Part shown: positions 36,777 to 44,960 of the stretch, one piece after another
Layout of the letters: the number at the start of each line of letters is the position of its first letter
Position numbering within the stretch: position 1 is the stretch's first letter
DNA from: Pseudonocardia sp. N23
GTDB lineage: Bacteria; Actinomycetota; Actinomycetes; Mycobacteriales; Pseudonocardiaceae
Assembly (NCBI RefSeq): GCF_002583555.1
Contig: NZ_BEGX01000029.1
Coordinates: 186,001 to 250,000, forward strand
Length of the DNA: 64,000 nt
Direction: 5' to 3'
Notes under the pieces: model-generated
What the model was told of the DNA's origin: nothing
The model's database searches: none
Seen by the model: the letters and a program-made list of their open reading frames with translations, nothing else
Position numbers and translations under genes: made by a program

Positions 36777-37823
36777 ATGACGGTGACGGCGCGGGTGGCC
36801 GCATTCTGCGAGCGGTTCGGCACGACCGTGCCGGTACTGGAGGCCCCGATGGCAGGCGCGTGCCCACCGGAGCTGGCAGCGGCCGTCGCCAACGCGGGCG
36901 GGATGGGCGCGAACGGCGTCGTCCTCGACGGTCCGGCCAGGATCGCCGACTGGGTCGCCCGCTTCCGCGGGCTGTCCGACGGCCCGCTGCAGCTCAACGT
37001 CTGGCTGCCCGACGAACCCGTCGACGCCCCCGAGCGTGTCGCCGCGGCCACCGCGTTCCTGGAGACCTTCGGCTCGCCGGGCGCCGACGCCGAGGGTCCC
37101 GACTTCGCCGCACAGTGCGAGGCGATGCTCGGCGCGGCACCGACCGTCGTGTCCTCGATCATGGGCCTGTTCGCGCCCGACTACGTCGACCGCCTGCACG
37201 AGCGAGGTATCGCGTGGTTCGCCTGCGCGACGACGCTGGACGACGCCTTGGCCGCGCAGGACGCGGGGGCCGACGTCGTCGTCGCGCAGAGCATGGAGGC
37301 CGGCGGGCATCGCGGGACGTTCGACCCGGCGGCCGCGGAGGCGACGACGGTCGGGTTGATGGCGCTGGTCCCCCGGTTCGCCGACGCCCTCGACGTGCCG
37401 GTGGTCGCCGCGGGCGGGATCGCCGACGGCCGGGGTGTCGCGGCGGCACTGGCGCTCGGGGCGAGCGCGGTGCAGGTCGGGACGGCGTTGCTGCGCTCGC
37501 CGGAGGCGGGGATCGACGCGGAGTGGTCGACGACGCTGGACGGCCTCGCGCCGGAGCGGACCACTCCGACCCGCGCCTACTCGGGCCGGTTGGGCCGGGC
37601 GGTGGCGACGCCGTTCGTCGAGGCCTGGGCTGCGGACGGCGGGCCGCGCCCGGCGCCCTACCCGCAGCAGCGGCGTCTCGTCGGGCGGTTCCGCCGGGGT
37701 GGCGCCGAGGGCGTCGACCGCGTGAACCTCTGGGCGGGCCAGTCCGCGGGCCTCGCCCGCGCGGAACCGGCCGGGCAGATCGTCACGCGGATGTGGGCGG
37801 AGGCCCGCGCCCTGCTGGCCTGA
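36777..37823 (+). CDS. nitronate monooxygenase family flavoprotein
   Basis: 348 residues, FMN-binding TIM barrel. VLEAPMAGACPPELAAAVANAGG is the N-terminal signature; QSMEAGGHRG and VPVVAAGGIADGRGVAAALALGASAVQVGTALL bind FMN phosphate. The family detoxifies propionate 3-nitronate or has related functions. ATG 36777 has AGGAG with 9-nt spacing. Monocistronic. Confidence 0.94.
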   Translation: MTVTARVAAFCERFGTTVPVLEAPMAGACPPELAAAVANAGGMGANGVVLDGPARIADWVARFRGLSDGPLQLNVWLPDEPVDAPERVAAATAFLETFGSPGADAEGPDFAAQCEAMLGAAPTVVSSIMGLFAPDYVDRLHERGIAWFACATTLDDALAAQDAGADVVVAQSMEAGGHRGTFDPAAAEATTVGLMALVPRFADALDVPVVAAGGIADGRGVAAALALGASAVQVGTALLRSPEAGIDAEWSTTLDGLAPERTTPTRAYSGRLGRAVATPFVEAWAADGGPRPAPYPQQRRLVGRFRRGGAEGVDRVNLWAGQSAGLARAEPAGQIVTRMWAEARALLA

Positions 37824-37859
37824 TCCTGCGAGCGGCTCGGCTCATCCGTTGCACGCCGC

Positions 37860-38324
37860 TCACGACTCCGCTGCGAGGAGGTCGTCCCCCTGCGCGACCG
37901 CCGCCGAGAGCCCGCGGTCGAAGCCCAGCGACAGCAGGAGCTCCATGTCGTCGCCGCCGGCGAAGCGGACCAGGATCGTCACGCGGGTGCCGCCGGGCCG
38001 GTCGGCGACGGTGATGCAGACACTCGTCGACGGCACCCCCGGGTCGCTCATCGTGAACTCGACCCGGCGCGGTTCGTCGACGTGCGACACGGCCCAGCTG
38101 CCCGAGCGTGGGCCGTCAGGGGTCGCGCAGTCGTAGGTGACACGCCCTCCCACGACGAGGTCGTGCTCGTGCACGGTCGCGGTGACGCCGGGCGGGAACC
38201 ACCAGCGTTCGAGCGTGCGGGGTTCCGCCCAGAGCCGCCACACCCGTTCGGCGGGCGCGTCGAACTCCGCGGTGATGGTGAGCGTCCGTGCGCTCGCGTC
38301 CTTCTCCACCGACACGACACTCAC
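37860..38324 (-). CDS. SRPBCC (AHSA1-like) family protein
   Basis: 154 residues. ITAEFDAPAERVWRLWAEPRTLERWWFPPG is the characteristic START at the N-terminus of AHSA1-like SRPBCC proteins, with a hydrophobic ligand pocket. It forms a coupled pair with the upstream ArsR gene (GTGA overlap at 38321-38324), a very common arrangement in actinobacteria. Function is unknown; the ArsR partner probably controls it. Confidence 0.92.
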   Translation of the reverse strand: MSVVSVEKDASARTLTITAEFDAPAERVWRLWAEPRTLERWWFPPGVTATVHEHDLVVGGRVTYDCATPDGPRSGSWAVSHVDEPRRVEFTMSDPGVPSTSVCITVADRPGGTRVTILVRFAGGDDMELLLSLGFDRGLSAAVAQGDDLLAAES

Positions 38325-38650
38325 GAGTCGTTCTCCTCCTCCAGCAACATGCCCATCCGGTCGACCCTGGCCCGCCAGACGTCCTCCAGCGCGTCGAGCA
38401 CGGCGCCGGCCCGCCGGAGCGCGTCGACGTCGCCGGACACGAGCTGTTCGCGGCCCTGTCTCCGCTTGGTGACGAGCCCGGCCTCGGCCAGCACGGTGAC
38501 GTGCTTCTGCACGGCAGCGAAGCTCATCGGGTAGCTCCGGGCCAGCGCGGAGACCGAGTGCTCGCCCTGCAGGGTGCGTACGACGATGTCGCGGCGGGTG
38601 CCGTCGGACAGCGCGTGGAAGAGCCGGTCGACGGATCGCCGCTCCCCCAT
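38321..38650 (-). CDS. ArsR-family transcriptional regulator
   Basis: 109 residues. Winged helix-turn-helix: LFHALSDGTRRDIVVRTLQ, then HSVSALARSYPMSFAAVQKHVTVLAEAGLV. No metal-binding cysteines, so it is of the non-metal, SRPBCC-linked type. ATG 38650 is preferred over ATG 38662, because the latter falls within the operator. It probably represses its own operon and the divergent reductase-like gene. Confidence 0.92.
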   Translation of the reverse strand: MGERRSVDRLFHALSDGTRRDIVVRTLQGEHSVSALARSYPMSFAAVQKHVTVLAEAGLVTKRRQGREQLVSGDVDALRRAGAVLDALEDVWRARVDRMGMLLEEENDS

Positions 38651-38653
38651 ATC

Positions 38654-38671
38654 TACAACCATGTGGTAGTA
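38654..38671. promoter_or_regulatory. candidate ArsR operator
   Basis: TACAACCA-TG-TGGTAGTA is an 18-bp inverted repeat with 7 of 8 arm positions matching. It lies directly upstream of the ArsR start and abuts TACGTT (38670-38675), the likely -10 box of the divergent gene at 38681. One dimer could thus control both directions. Confidence 0.55.
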
Positions 38672-38680
38672 CGTTACGCC

Positions 38681-39295
38681 ATGAAGCTCACCGTGATGCA
38701 GTTCGTGTCGCTCGACGGCGTGTGCCAGGGCCCCGGCGCCCCGGACGAGGACCTCACCGACGGGTTCACCCGCGGCGGCTGGCTCGTCCCGTTCCTCGAC
38801 GACCGTTTCCTGGAGATCGTCACCGCGTGGACGTGCGAGGCAGCGGCGTTCCTCTTCGGGCGTCGCACCTACGAGGCGTTCGCCCGCGACTGGCCGAGGG
38901 CCACCGACCCGGACGACCCCGTCGCGAGCAGGCTGAACGGCCTGCCCAAGTACGTCGCGTCGACGACGCTGCGCGACGCCGGCTGGGCGCCGTCGACGAT
39001 CCTGACCGGCGACGTCGCAGCGCGGGTCGCGGAGCTGAAGGCACAGCCCGGCGGGGAGCTGCAGGTGCACGGAAGCGCCCGCCTCGGCGCATGGCTCCTC
39101 GGCAGGGGCCTGGTCGACGAGCTGCGGCTGACCGTCGCGCCCGTCGTCGTCGGGGAGGGTCGGCGGTTCTTCCGGCCCGGCGACGAGCCCGCCGCGCTTC
39201 GCCCGCTGCGCCAGGAGACGACGCCCGCCGGCGTCACCGTGCTGACCTACGGACCGGCCGGTCCCGCGCGCTTCGGCAGCCACGAGGTGGCCTGA
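38681..39295 (+). CDS. dihydrofolate reductase family (RibD_C-like) protein
   Basis: 204 residues. LTVMQFVSLDGVCQGPGAPDEDLTDGF and FLFGRRTYEAFARDWP, then LQVHGSARLGAWLLGRGLVDELRLTVAPVVVG are typical of the DHFR-like RibD C-terminal family often paired with ArsR-SRPBCC genes. Substrate unknown; NADPH is the expected cofactor. ATG 38681. It is divergent from the ArsR operon. Confidence 0.92.
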   Translation: MKLTVMQFVSLDGVCQGPGAPDEDLTDGFTRGGWLVPFLDDRFLEIVTAWTCEAAAFLFGRRTYEAFARDWPRATDPDDPVASRLNGLPKYVASTTLRDAGWAPSTILTGDVAARVAELKAQPGGELQVHGSARLGAWLLGRGLVDELRLTVAPVVVGEGRRFFRPGDEPAALRPLRQETTPAGVTVLTYGPAGPARFGSHEVA

Positions 39296-39316
39296 GCCGC
39301 GCGCTGCACCCCGGGG

Positions 39317-39430
39317 ATGCACTCGAACCTGCGCCCGACCCAGCAGGGCACCGCGATCGCCAAGGACGTGTGGCTGCTCGGCACGGGTCTCGCCCTGGTC
39401 GCCGACGGCGTCCGGAAGCAGAAGGCCTGA
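39317..39430 (+). CDS. small protein of 37 residues, unknown
   Basis: ATG 39317 to TGA 39430. The C-terminal part AIAKDVWLLGTGLALVADGV looks like an amphipathic or membrane-associated helix followed by a basic end (RKQKA). No clear Shine-Dalgarno. It could be a real small gene or the end of a lost larger one. A GCCACTCACG half-arm of the 41-bp repeat follows the stop. Confidence 0.35.
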   Translation: MHSNLRPTQQGTAIAKDVWLLGTGLALVADGVRKQKA

Positions 39431-39460
39431 CGCCACTCACGGCAGCCTTCCCCTGCACGG

Positions 39461-39691
39461 TCAGTCGCGCTCTCCGCGCATCGTGAGGACGACCCGGAGC
39501 ACGTGGTCGACGGCCGCCGCGAACAACGAGCCGCGCAGCTCGTCACGGGCGGCGAGCGAGTGCGACGCGAACTGCAGCATCTCCTCCTCGCCGAGGCGCC
39601 GGACGACGAGCGCGGCGACCTCCTCCAGGTCGACCCCCGGGTTGTCGAGGCGCACGAGCGCGAACGCGACGATCAACTCCTCGTCGGACAC
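39461..39691 (-). CDS. small hypothetical protein
   Basis: 76 residues, helical and acidic (DEELIVAFALVRLDNPGVDLEEVAALVVRR split by short turns). No known motif. GTG 39691 has a strong GAGGAGG site at 5-6 nt. It lies 21 nt downstream of the dehydrogenase-acetyltransferase pair on the same strand, so it may be the last gene of that operon. Confidence 0.65.
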   Translation of the reverse strand: MSDEELIVAFALVRLDNPGVDLEEVAALVVRRLGEEEMLQFASHSLAARDELRGSLFAAAVDHVLRVVLTMRGERD

Positions 39692-39712
39692 CGCACACCT
39701 CCTCGGGGCCCA

Positions 39713-40606
39713 TCATCCCGGATCCGGGGCGACCCCCGACAGGGTCCGGGCCTCGATCGCACCCAGCACGGCGACCATGTCGTCGGCACCGCGCCCGGCC
39801 GCGACCGTCTCGGCGAACAGCTCCCGGCAGACGTCGATCAGCGGGGACGCGATGCCCACGGCCCGGGCGGCGTCGGTGACCAGCCGGGCGTTGTGGGCGA
39901 CGTCGGCTGCCGCGGCCTGGGCGGTGACGTCGCCGTCGACGAGCTTGGCCGCCTTGACCCGGGAGACGTCGCTGGCCATCGGGCCGGCGTCGAGCACCGC
40001 GCGGACGACGTCGAGGTCGAGGCCGTTGCGGTCGGCGAAGTGGAAGGCCTCGGCGAGCCCGGTGACCATCGTGACCAGGTAGAGGTTCACGGCGAGCTTC
40101 GTCAGCAGCGCGCCGGGGACCGCGCCGCAGGGCACGGTCTCGCGGCACGTCGGGGCGAGCAGCGGCCGGACCGCGGCGACGGCGTCGTCGTCCCCCGCGA
40201 GCATCGCGACGAGCTCACCCTGCTCGGCCGGCACCCGCGACCCGGACACCGGCGCCTCGACGTAGCGCCCGCCGGCGGCGCGGACGTCGGCGGCGAGGTC
40301 CTGGGAGAACCCGGGCGCGGTCGTGCCCATGTGGACGAGCGTGCGACCGCGGACGAGGCCGGCGAAGGTGGGGGTACCGCGGTGCAGCACGACGTCGATC
40401 GCGGCGGCGTGGGCGAGCATCATCAGCACGACGTCGGCGCGGGCGAACACCTCGGCGGGGTCGGCGGCGACGTCGGCTCCCGCCTCGCGCAGTGGCGCGC
40501 AGCGCGACGGCGTCCGGTTCCAGACGACGAGCGGCGTCCCGGCGCGGGCGAGCCGCAGCGCCATCGGGGTACCCATGAGACCGAGTCCGAGGAAGCCGAT
40601 CGTCAT
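39713..40606 (-). CDS. beta-hydroxyacid dehydrogenase family NAD(P)-dependent oxidoreductase
   Basis: 297 residues. [18 protein letters not shown] is the Rossmann motif, [10 protein letters not shown]-like ([14 protein letters not shown]) the substrate segment and [14 protein letters not shown] carries the catalytic lysine (about residue 170). Related to 3-hydroxyisobutyrate and glyoxylate/succinic semialdehyde reductases. Its start overlaps the stop of the upstream acetyltransferase gene (ATGA). Probably under the ATGAC-N4-GTCAT operator upstream of that gene. Confidence 0.93.
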   Translation of the reverse strand: MTIGFLGLGLMGTPMALRLARAGTPLVVWNRTPSRCAPLREAGADVAADPAEVFARADVVLMMLAHAAAIDVVLHRGTPTFAGLVRGRTLVHMGTTAPGFSQDLAADVRAAGGRYVEAPVSGSRVPAEQGELVAMLAGDDDAVAAVRPLLAPTCRETVPCGAVPGALLTKLAVNLYLVTMVTGLAEAFHFADRNGLDLDVVRAVLDAGPMASDVSRVKAAKLVDGDVTAQAAAADVAHNARLVTDAARAVGIASPLIDVCRELFAETVAAGRGADDMVAVLGAIEARTLSGVAPDPG

Positions 40607-41082
40607 GCCGGGATCGCGATCTCGTAGGTGAGCTCGCCCGCGTCGGACGAGGCGAGCCGGACGGGGCCGAGCGCCTGGGTCCGCAGCAGGGCGACGGCGG
40701 CGCGGTTGTCGGCGCGGACCGTGGCGCGGACGGTCCAGCCGGCGCGGGCGGGTCCGCCGAGCGCGTGGGCGAGCAGGCCGGTGGCGACGCCGCGGCGCTG
40801 CACGTCGTCGACGACCAGCAGGGCGAGGTCGGTGGTGCGCGGCCGCAGCGGGTCGTCGACGAGGTTGAGCAGCCCGACGGGTCGCGCGCCGGCCATCGCG
40901 ACGACGGCGTCACCTGCGAGCAGCCAGTGCCGGTGGCGGGTGAGGACGACGTCGGGGGTGAGCCGGTGGGCGGCGAAGCGCTCGGAGAGCGACCGTACCG
41001 AGCAGGCCCGCACCAGCATCTGGACGGTGGCGTCGGTGGCGGACGTCCAGCCGGTCACGAGGCGTTCTATGACAGTCGTCAT
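40603..41082 (-). CDS. GNAT-family acetyltransferase
   Basis: 159 residues. Acetyl-CoA binding motif: [23 protein letters not shown], and [18 protein letters not shown] at the C-terminus. Acceptor unknown. ATG 41082 falls inside a palindromic operator (41069-41082), so either the operator overlaps the first codons or the true start is GTG 41058. First gene of a two- or three-gene leftward operon. Confidence 0.85.
   Translation of the reverse strand: MTTVIERLVTGWTSATDATVQMLVRACSVRSLSERFAAHRLTPDVVLTRHRHWLLAGDAVVAMAGARPVGLLNLVDDPLRPRTTDLALLVVDDVQRRGVATGLLAHALGGPARAGWTVRATVRADNRAAVALLRTQALGPVRLASSDAGELTYEIAIPA
41069..41082. promoter_or_regulatory. TetR-type operator, copy A
   Basis: ATGAC-AGTC-GTCAT: perfect 5-bp arms with a 4-bp spacer at the start of the acetyltransferase gene. 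Same consensus as copies at 41122 and 42580. Confidence 0.6.
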
Positions 41083-41121
41083 AACCCGCTGTTCTACGCG
41101 CTCACCCCGTTGTCAGGCATC

Positions 41122-41135
41122 ATGACGCTCGTCAT
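41122..41135. promoter_or_regulatory. TetR-type operator, copy B
   Basis: ATGAC-GCTC-GTCAT, 21 bp before the ATG of the SCO6745-like gene. Its centre is 53 bp from copy A, about five helical turns, in the shared divergent promoter region. Confidence 0.6.
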
Positions 41136-41156
41136 ACCCGGCGACCCGGAGGACGG

Positions 41157-42026
41157 ATGGACAACACCGCACGCCGTATGTGGACCCGCTACGAGCCGGT
41201 CCACGACGTCACCTACTTCGCCCCCGAGGCGCGCGCCGCGGCCGACGCGCTCGGCATGCGCGGCTTCTGGATGGGCTACGTCGCGCAACGCGTCGCACCC
41301 CTCGGCGCGGTCGGCCCCCGGGTCGCGACGGCCGCGTTCCACGGTTTCCACCCCAGCAGGCTCGAACGCGCGCTCCCCGAGGCCTGGACGGTCGCGGGCC
41401 CGGGACAGGCGCTGGCCGCCCGCCTCGACGGCGTCGACGCAGCCCTGCGTCGCGTCTGGGGTGCCGACGGCGTCGCATCCCCGCAGGTCAGCGAGGCAGC
41501 CGACCTCGCCTGGGCCGCCGCGCAGGCCGCCGACACCGCGGGCCGGGTGCTCGCCGCCGCCAACCAGGACCTCCCACGCCCCAGGCAGCCGCACCTCGCG
41601 CTCTGGCAGGCGACGACAACGCTGCGCGAGCACCGCGGCGACGGCCACATCGCCGTACTGGTCGCCCGCGGGATCGGTCCGCTGACCTCGCACCTGGTGA
41701 AGGTCGCCGCCGACGAGTCGGAGCCGGCCGCGCTGCAGACCGGGCGCCGCTTCACCGACGGGGCGTGGCAGTCGGGCATCGACGACCTGCGCGCCGCGGG
41801 CCTCCTCGACGCGGACGGAGCGCTCACCGACGCCGGCTGCGCCCTGCACGACGACGTCGAGGCCGCCACCGACGCCGCGGCGAGCCAACCGTGGCGGGCG
41901 CTGGGCGCCGAGGCGACCGACCGGCTCGCCGAGCTGCTCACGCCCCTGGCCGGCGCGGTGCTGCACAGCGGCATGATCCCCGAACCGAACCCGGTCGGGA
42001 TCGTCCTAGAGGGCCTCGAGCAGTAG
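41157..42026 (+). CDS. SCO6745 family protein (helix-turn-helix-like)
   Basis: 289 residues. The N-terminus RRMWTRYEPVHDVTYFAPEA and AADALGMRGFWMGYVAQRVAPLG are the family signature; the C-terminal half contains a winged-helix-like segment (DDLRAAGLLDADGALTDAG). Widespread in actinobacteria, function unknown. ATG 41157 has GGAGG. Its 3' end overlaps the convergent TetR gene by 21 nt. Confidence 0.88.
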   Translation: MDNTARRMWTRYEPVHDVTYFAPEARAAADALGMRGFWMGYVAQRVAPLGAVGPRVATAAFHGFHPSRLERALPEAWTVAGPGQALAARLDGVDAALRRVWGADGVASPQVSEAADLAWAAAQAADTAGRVLAAANQDLPRPRQPHLALWQATTTLREHRGDGHIAVLVARGIGPLTSHLVKVAADESEPAALQTGRRFTDGAWQSGIDDLRAAGLLDADGALTDAGCALHDDVEAATDAAASQPWRALGAEATDRLAELLTPLAGAVLHSGMIPEPNPVGIVLEGLEQ

Positions 42027-42593
42027 GTCCAGCTCCTCCTGCACGGCGTCGAGCGCGGTCTCGTCGCGGCGCGCCCGGCTGACGACGAGCGCGCCCTCCA
42101 CCGCGCTGACCACCATCAGCGCGAGACGTTCGGCCCGGCCTGCCGGGACGCCGCCGCGGCGCAGGGCGTGGGCGAGCGGGTCGAGCCAGTGCACGAAGGC
42201 GTCCCGCGCGGCGTCGGCGACGACGTCGCTCTCCCAGGCCGCGTCGGCGACACCGGCGACGATCGGGCAGCCGCCGCGGAAGTCGGTGATCGTCAGCACC
42301 TCGCGGAACCGGTCGACGACGCCGCGGACGACCTCGGCGGGTGCGGGCGGGGGCTCGACGTCGAGGCTCGCGCGCAGCGGCCGGGCCGCCCGCTCGGCCA
42401 TCCACGTCATCGCCTCGGCGACGAGCTCGTCCTTGCCGCCGGGGAAGTAGTGCTGCAACGAGCCGCGGGGTGCCCCGGCGTGCGCGACGACCTCGCGCAT
42501 CCCGGTCGCACCCACACCGCGCTCGCGGAACAGCAGGGCGGCGCTGCGCACGGTGCGCTCGCGAGGACTCCGTTCGACCATGACGACCGTCAT
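42006..42593 (-). CDS. TetR-family transcriptional regulator
   Basis: 195 residues. HTH: RTVRSAALLFRERGVGATGMREVV then GAPRGSLQHYFPGGKDELV. The C-terminal ligand domain is of the LmrA/YxaF-like type with a GGCPIVAG segment. Its ATG overlaps the YdeI stop (ATGA), and the first five codons form an operator identical in pattern to the two upstream of the SCO6745 and acetyltransferase genes. It therefore probably represses itself and those genes. ATG 42581 is an alternative start. Confidence 0.92.
   Translation of the reverse strand: MTVVMVERSPRERTVRSAALLFRERGVGATGMREVVAHAGAPRGSLQHYFPGGKDELVAEAMTWMAERAARPLRASLDVEPPPAPAEVVRGVVDRFREVLTITDFRGGCPIVAGVADAAWESDVVADAARDAFVHWLDPLAHALRRGGVPAGRAERLALMVVSAVEGALVVSRARRDETALDAVQEELDLLLEAL
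42580..42593. promoter_or_regulatory. TetR-type operator, copy C (autoregulatory)
   Basis: ATGAC-GACC-GTCAT at the 5' end of the TetR gene. TATCAT on the minus strand just before it (42598 to 42593 region) could be a -10 box for an internal promoter. Confidence 0.6.
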
Positions 42594-43285
42594 GATAGGC
42601 CGCCGCACGGCCGACCGCCGGGTCCGCCGGGTTCGGTCCGTACTGGTTCGATCATGGTCGGAACCGGTCTCACGCCGGGCTCGGCGCCGGGCCGGTCGGG
42701 CTCGGCGTGGGGTCGTCGGCCCCGCGCGGGGGCGTCCGCCGTCGCGCGTGCCACGATCTCGGCGATCCGCTGCTCCCGCGTGGCCGGGCGCTTCGCCCGT
42801 GCGAGGTGCTCCAGCGCGGCCCGGCGGGCGGAGTGCGACCAGCCGTCGAACGTGGCGGAGGGTGCGGCGTCGAGCGCGGCGCGCAGGTCGCCGGGCACGA
42901 CGCCGCGCTGGGCGTCGGCGAGCATCGACCACGTCCCGGTCCGCTTCGCGAGGTCGACGGCCGCCTGCCCGCGCGGGGTCATCAGCCCCTGCGCGGTCAG
43001 CGTCGCGACGATCTCGTGGTTGACCAGGCTCCATGAGCTGCGCGGGTTGCGCGGGGTGAACCGCAGCAGCCACGAGTCGTCGTCGCGGCGGCGGGCCAGG
43101 CTGTCGATCCAGCCGCCCGCGACGGCCTCCTCGATGGCCTCGCGATGCGCGACGCGCGGTGTCGGCGACCCGCCCCGGCCGAGGACGAGCCAGGCCTCGG
43201 AGGCGTTGTCGCCGTGGGCGGCGAGCCAGGCCCGCCACTGTGCCCGGTCGACGGCCTCGACGATGTCCACGACGGCCGCGGTCAC
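42590..43285 (-). CDS. YdeI/OmpD-associated family protein
   Basis: 231 residues. WRAWLAAHGDNASEAWLVLGR, EAIEEAVAGGWIDSLARR and FTPRNPRSSWSLVN are typical, as is the C-terminal module with PSATFDGWSHSARRAALEHL and KRPATREQRIAEIV. The last 35 residues are a Pro/Gly/Arg-rich tail. Function unknown. Overlaps both neighbours by 4 nt, so VOC-YdeI-TetR is one coupled operon. Confidence 0.9.
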   Translation of the reverse strand: MTAAVVDIVEAVDRAQWRAWLAAHGDNASEAWLVLGRGGSPTPRVAHREAIEEAVAGGWIDSLARRRDDDSWLLRFTPRNPRSSWSLVNHEIVATLTAQGLMTPRGQAAVDLAKRTGTWSMLADAQRGVVPGDLRAALDAAPSATFDGWSHSARRAALEHLARAKRPATREQRIAEIVARATADAPARGRRPHAEPDRPGAEPGVRPVPTMIEPVRTEPGGPGGRPCGGLS

Positions 43286-43704
43286 GACGGGCTCCGCGCG
43301 GCGTGCAGCTCGGCGAAGTGGGGGTTGGTCATGACGCCCAGGACGTTGCCGAAGGGGTCGACGACCGATGCCGTCACGAACCCGGAGTCGCCGCGCGGGG
43401 TGATCGGCTCGTACTCCGTCGCGCCGAGCCCCAGGAGTCGGGCGACGGTGGCCTCCAGGTCGTCGACGTGCCAGAACATGACGGCGCCGCCGGGGGCGTT
43501 GCCCGCGCCGGGCGGGGCCCAGCGACGGTCGATGACGCCGAGCTCGTCCTCGTCGTCGCCGATGCGGAACTCGATGTAGGCGGGCTGCGCGGGTGCGACG
43601 GGGAAGGCGAAGTAGGGCTGCGCGCCGAGCAGCTCGGCATACCAGTCACGGGCAGCGGCGAGGTCGTCGGCGTAGAAGCTGACGGTGGCGAATCCGCGGA
43701 ACAT
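43282..43704 (-). CDS. VOC (glyoxalase-like) family protein
   Basis: 140 residues: FATVSFYADDLAAARDWYAELLG, then AYIEFRIGDDEDELGVIDRR and MFWHVDDLEATVARLLGLGA, FVTASVVDPFGNVLGVMTNPHF. Candidate metal residues are His and Glu in these strands. Divergent from the WYL regulator across 86 bp that hold a strong palindrome. Such WYL-VOC pairs are common and the regulator probably controls this operon. Confidence 0.9.
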   Translation of the reverse strand: MFRGFATVSFYADDLAAARDWYAELLGAQPYFAFPVAPAQPAYIEFRIGDDEDELGVIDRRWAPPGAGNAPGGAVMFWHVDDLEATVARLLGLGATEYEPITPRGDSGFVTASVVDPFGNVLGVMTNPHFAELHAARSPS

Positions 43705-43747
43705 CGGGAACCTCCTGGTCGGGAACTGGGGACAGCATGCCGGGGTG

Positions 43748-43770
43748 AAGTGCTCATCCGCTGAGCACTT
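43748..43770. promoter_or_regulatory. candidate WYL-regulator operator
   Basis: AAGTGCTCA-TCCGC-TGAGCACTT is a perfect inverted repeat with 9-bp arms and 5-bp spacer, 21 bp before the WYL gene start and 44 bp before the VOC start. Its A/T-rich end (TTTTTC) may include the regulator's promoter. Confidence 0.65.
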
Positions 43771-43790
43771 TTTCAGGGAATATCGGAGAC

Positions 43791-44771
43791 ATGCGCGCCG
43801 ACCGCCTCGTGGCCACCCTTCTGCTCATGCAGGCCCGTGGCCGCGTCACCGCAGCACAGCTCGCCGAGGAGCTGGACATCTCGGTGGCGACGGCCCGTCG
43901 CGACCTGGAGGCGCTGTCGTCGGCGGGCGTGCCCGTCTACCCGCAGCCGGGCCGCGGCGGCGGCTGGTCGCTCGTCGGTGGCGCGCGCACCGACCTCACC
44001 GGGCTCACCGCGGGCGAGGCGACGGCCCTGTTCGCGCTGGCCGGACCGGGTGCGGCGGTCGCTCCCGCGGCCCGCTCCGCGCTGCGCAAGCTCGTGCAGG
44101 CGCTCCCCCACACCTTCCGCGCCGACGCCGAGGCCGCCGCCGAGTCGGTCGTCGTCGACCCGGCGCGCTGGGGTCGCGACGACCGCAACCGCCCCGCGAT
44201 GGTCGACACCCTGCAGGACGCGGTCGTGCGCAGGCGACGGGTGCGCCTGGGCTACGCCGACCGGCAGGGGCGGCGCAGCGACCGGCCGGTCGACCCGTGG
44301 GGGCTCGTCGACAAGGACGGTGACTGGTACCTCGTGGCCGGGACCCCGAAGGGGCGCAGGACGTTCCGCGTCGACCGGGTCGTCGCCGCCGAGGTCACCG
44401 ACGAGCCGGCCGAGCGCCCCTCGGACCTGGACCTCTCCCGCGAGTGGGAGCAGGTCGTCGGAGAGATGGAACGGCGTCGCTCGCTGGTCGAAGCGGTCGT
44501 GCTGCTCCCGCAGCGGCACGTGCACGTGCTGCGCCACCAGTTCGGCCGGCACTGCGCGACGCTCGGGCTCGAGGACGACGGCCGCGCCCGGGTGCGGATC
44601 GCGGCCCCGATGGCGCTGTCGATCGCGGAGAACCTCGCAGGGTGGGGCGCGGGTGTCGAGGTGCTGGGGCCCGACTCGGTGAGGGCGGAGCTGGCCCGGA
44701 TCGGTGCGGAGCTGGTCGCGGCCCACGGCGGCGATGAGCTCCGGTCGCCCCCGCGGTCATCACCGGCATGA
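43791..44771 (+). CDS. WYL domain-containing transcriptional regulator (YafY-like)
   Basis: 326 residues. N-terminal DeoR/HTH_11 helix-turn-helix: RVTAAQLAEELDISVATARRDLEAL. Middle WYL domain with DPWGLVDKDGDWYLVAGTPKGRRTFRVDRV, where WYL is read as WYL in DGDWYLVA, then a WCX domain with APMALSIAENLAGWGAGVEVLGP. WYL domains bind nucleic acid or small ligands. ATG 43791; its stop overlaps the next (decayed) gene. Confidence 0.93.
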   Translation: MRADRLVATLLLMQARGRVTAAQLAEELDISVATARRDLEALSSAGVPVYPQPGRGGGWSLVGGARTDLTGLTAGEATALFALAGPGAAVAPAARSALRKLVQALPHTFRADAEAAAESVVVDPARWGRDDRNRPAMVDTLQDAVVRRRRVRLGYADRQGRRSDRPVDPWGLVDKDGDWYLVAGTPKGRRTFRVDRVVAAEVTDEPAERPSDLDLSREWEQVVGEMERRRSLVEAVVLLPQRHVHVLRHQFGRHCATLGLEDDGRARVRIAAPMALSIAENLAGWGAGVEVLGPDSVRAELARIGAELVAAHGGDELRSPPRSSPA

Positions 44772-44960
44772 GCGACGTGCGGGAGAAGGTCGCGGCGCGG
44801 GCTCACGAGCTGGTGGAGTCGGGGGCGGAGCGTGGTGTCCAGGTCCCGGGCGTGGGCGGGCGCCGATCGCGACCGTGGGATCGCCGTGGCCGTCACGAAG
44901 AACGTGCTGAGCATGGACTTCGAGGTGGTGGGCCGGTTCGTCGGCGCCGTCTACGCGGCG
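44768..44960 (+). pseudogene. remnant of a serine hydrolase of the beta-lactamase superfamily
   Basis: From ATG 44768 the frame reads VREKVAARAHELVESGAERG, the N-terminus of EstA-type serine hydrolases ('SGAERGxQVAV'). After about 25 codons similarity is lost. In another frame, RGIAVAVTKNVLSMDFEVVG and RFVGAVYAAV match the C-terminus of the same family. The central domain with the SxxK active site is missing. The 3' end overlaps the convergent amidohydrolase gene. Start overlaps the WYL stop. Confidence 0.6.

Noticed and set aside
39716-39728. CCCGGATCCGGG palindrome as a terminator
   Set aside because: It lies within the last codons of the dehydrogenase gene and has no loop; such GC palindromes are common here.
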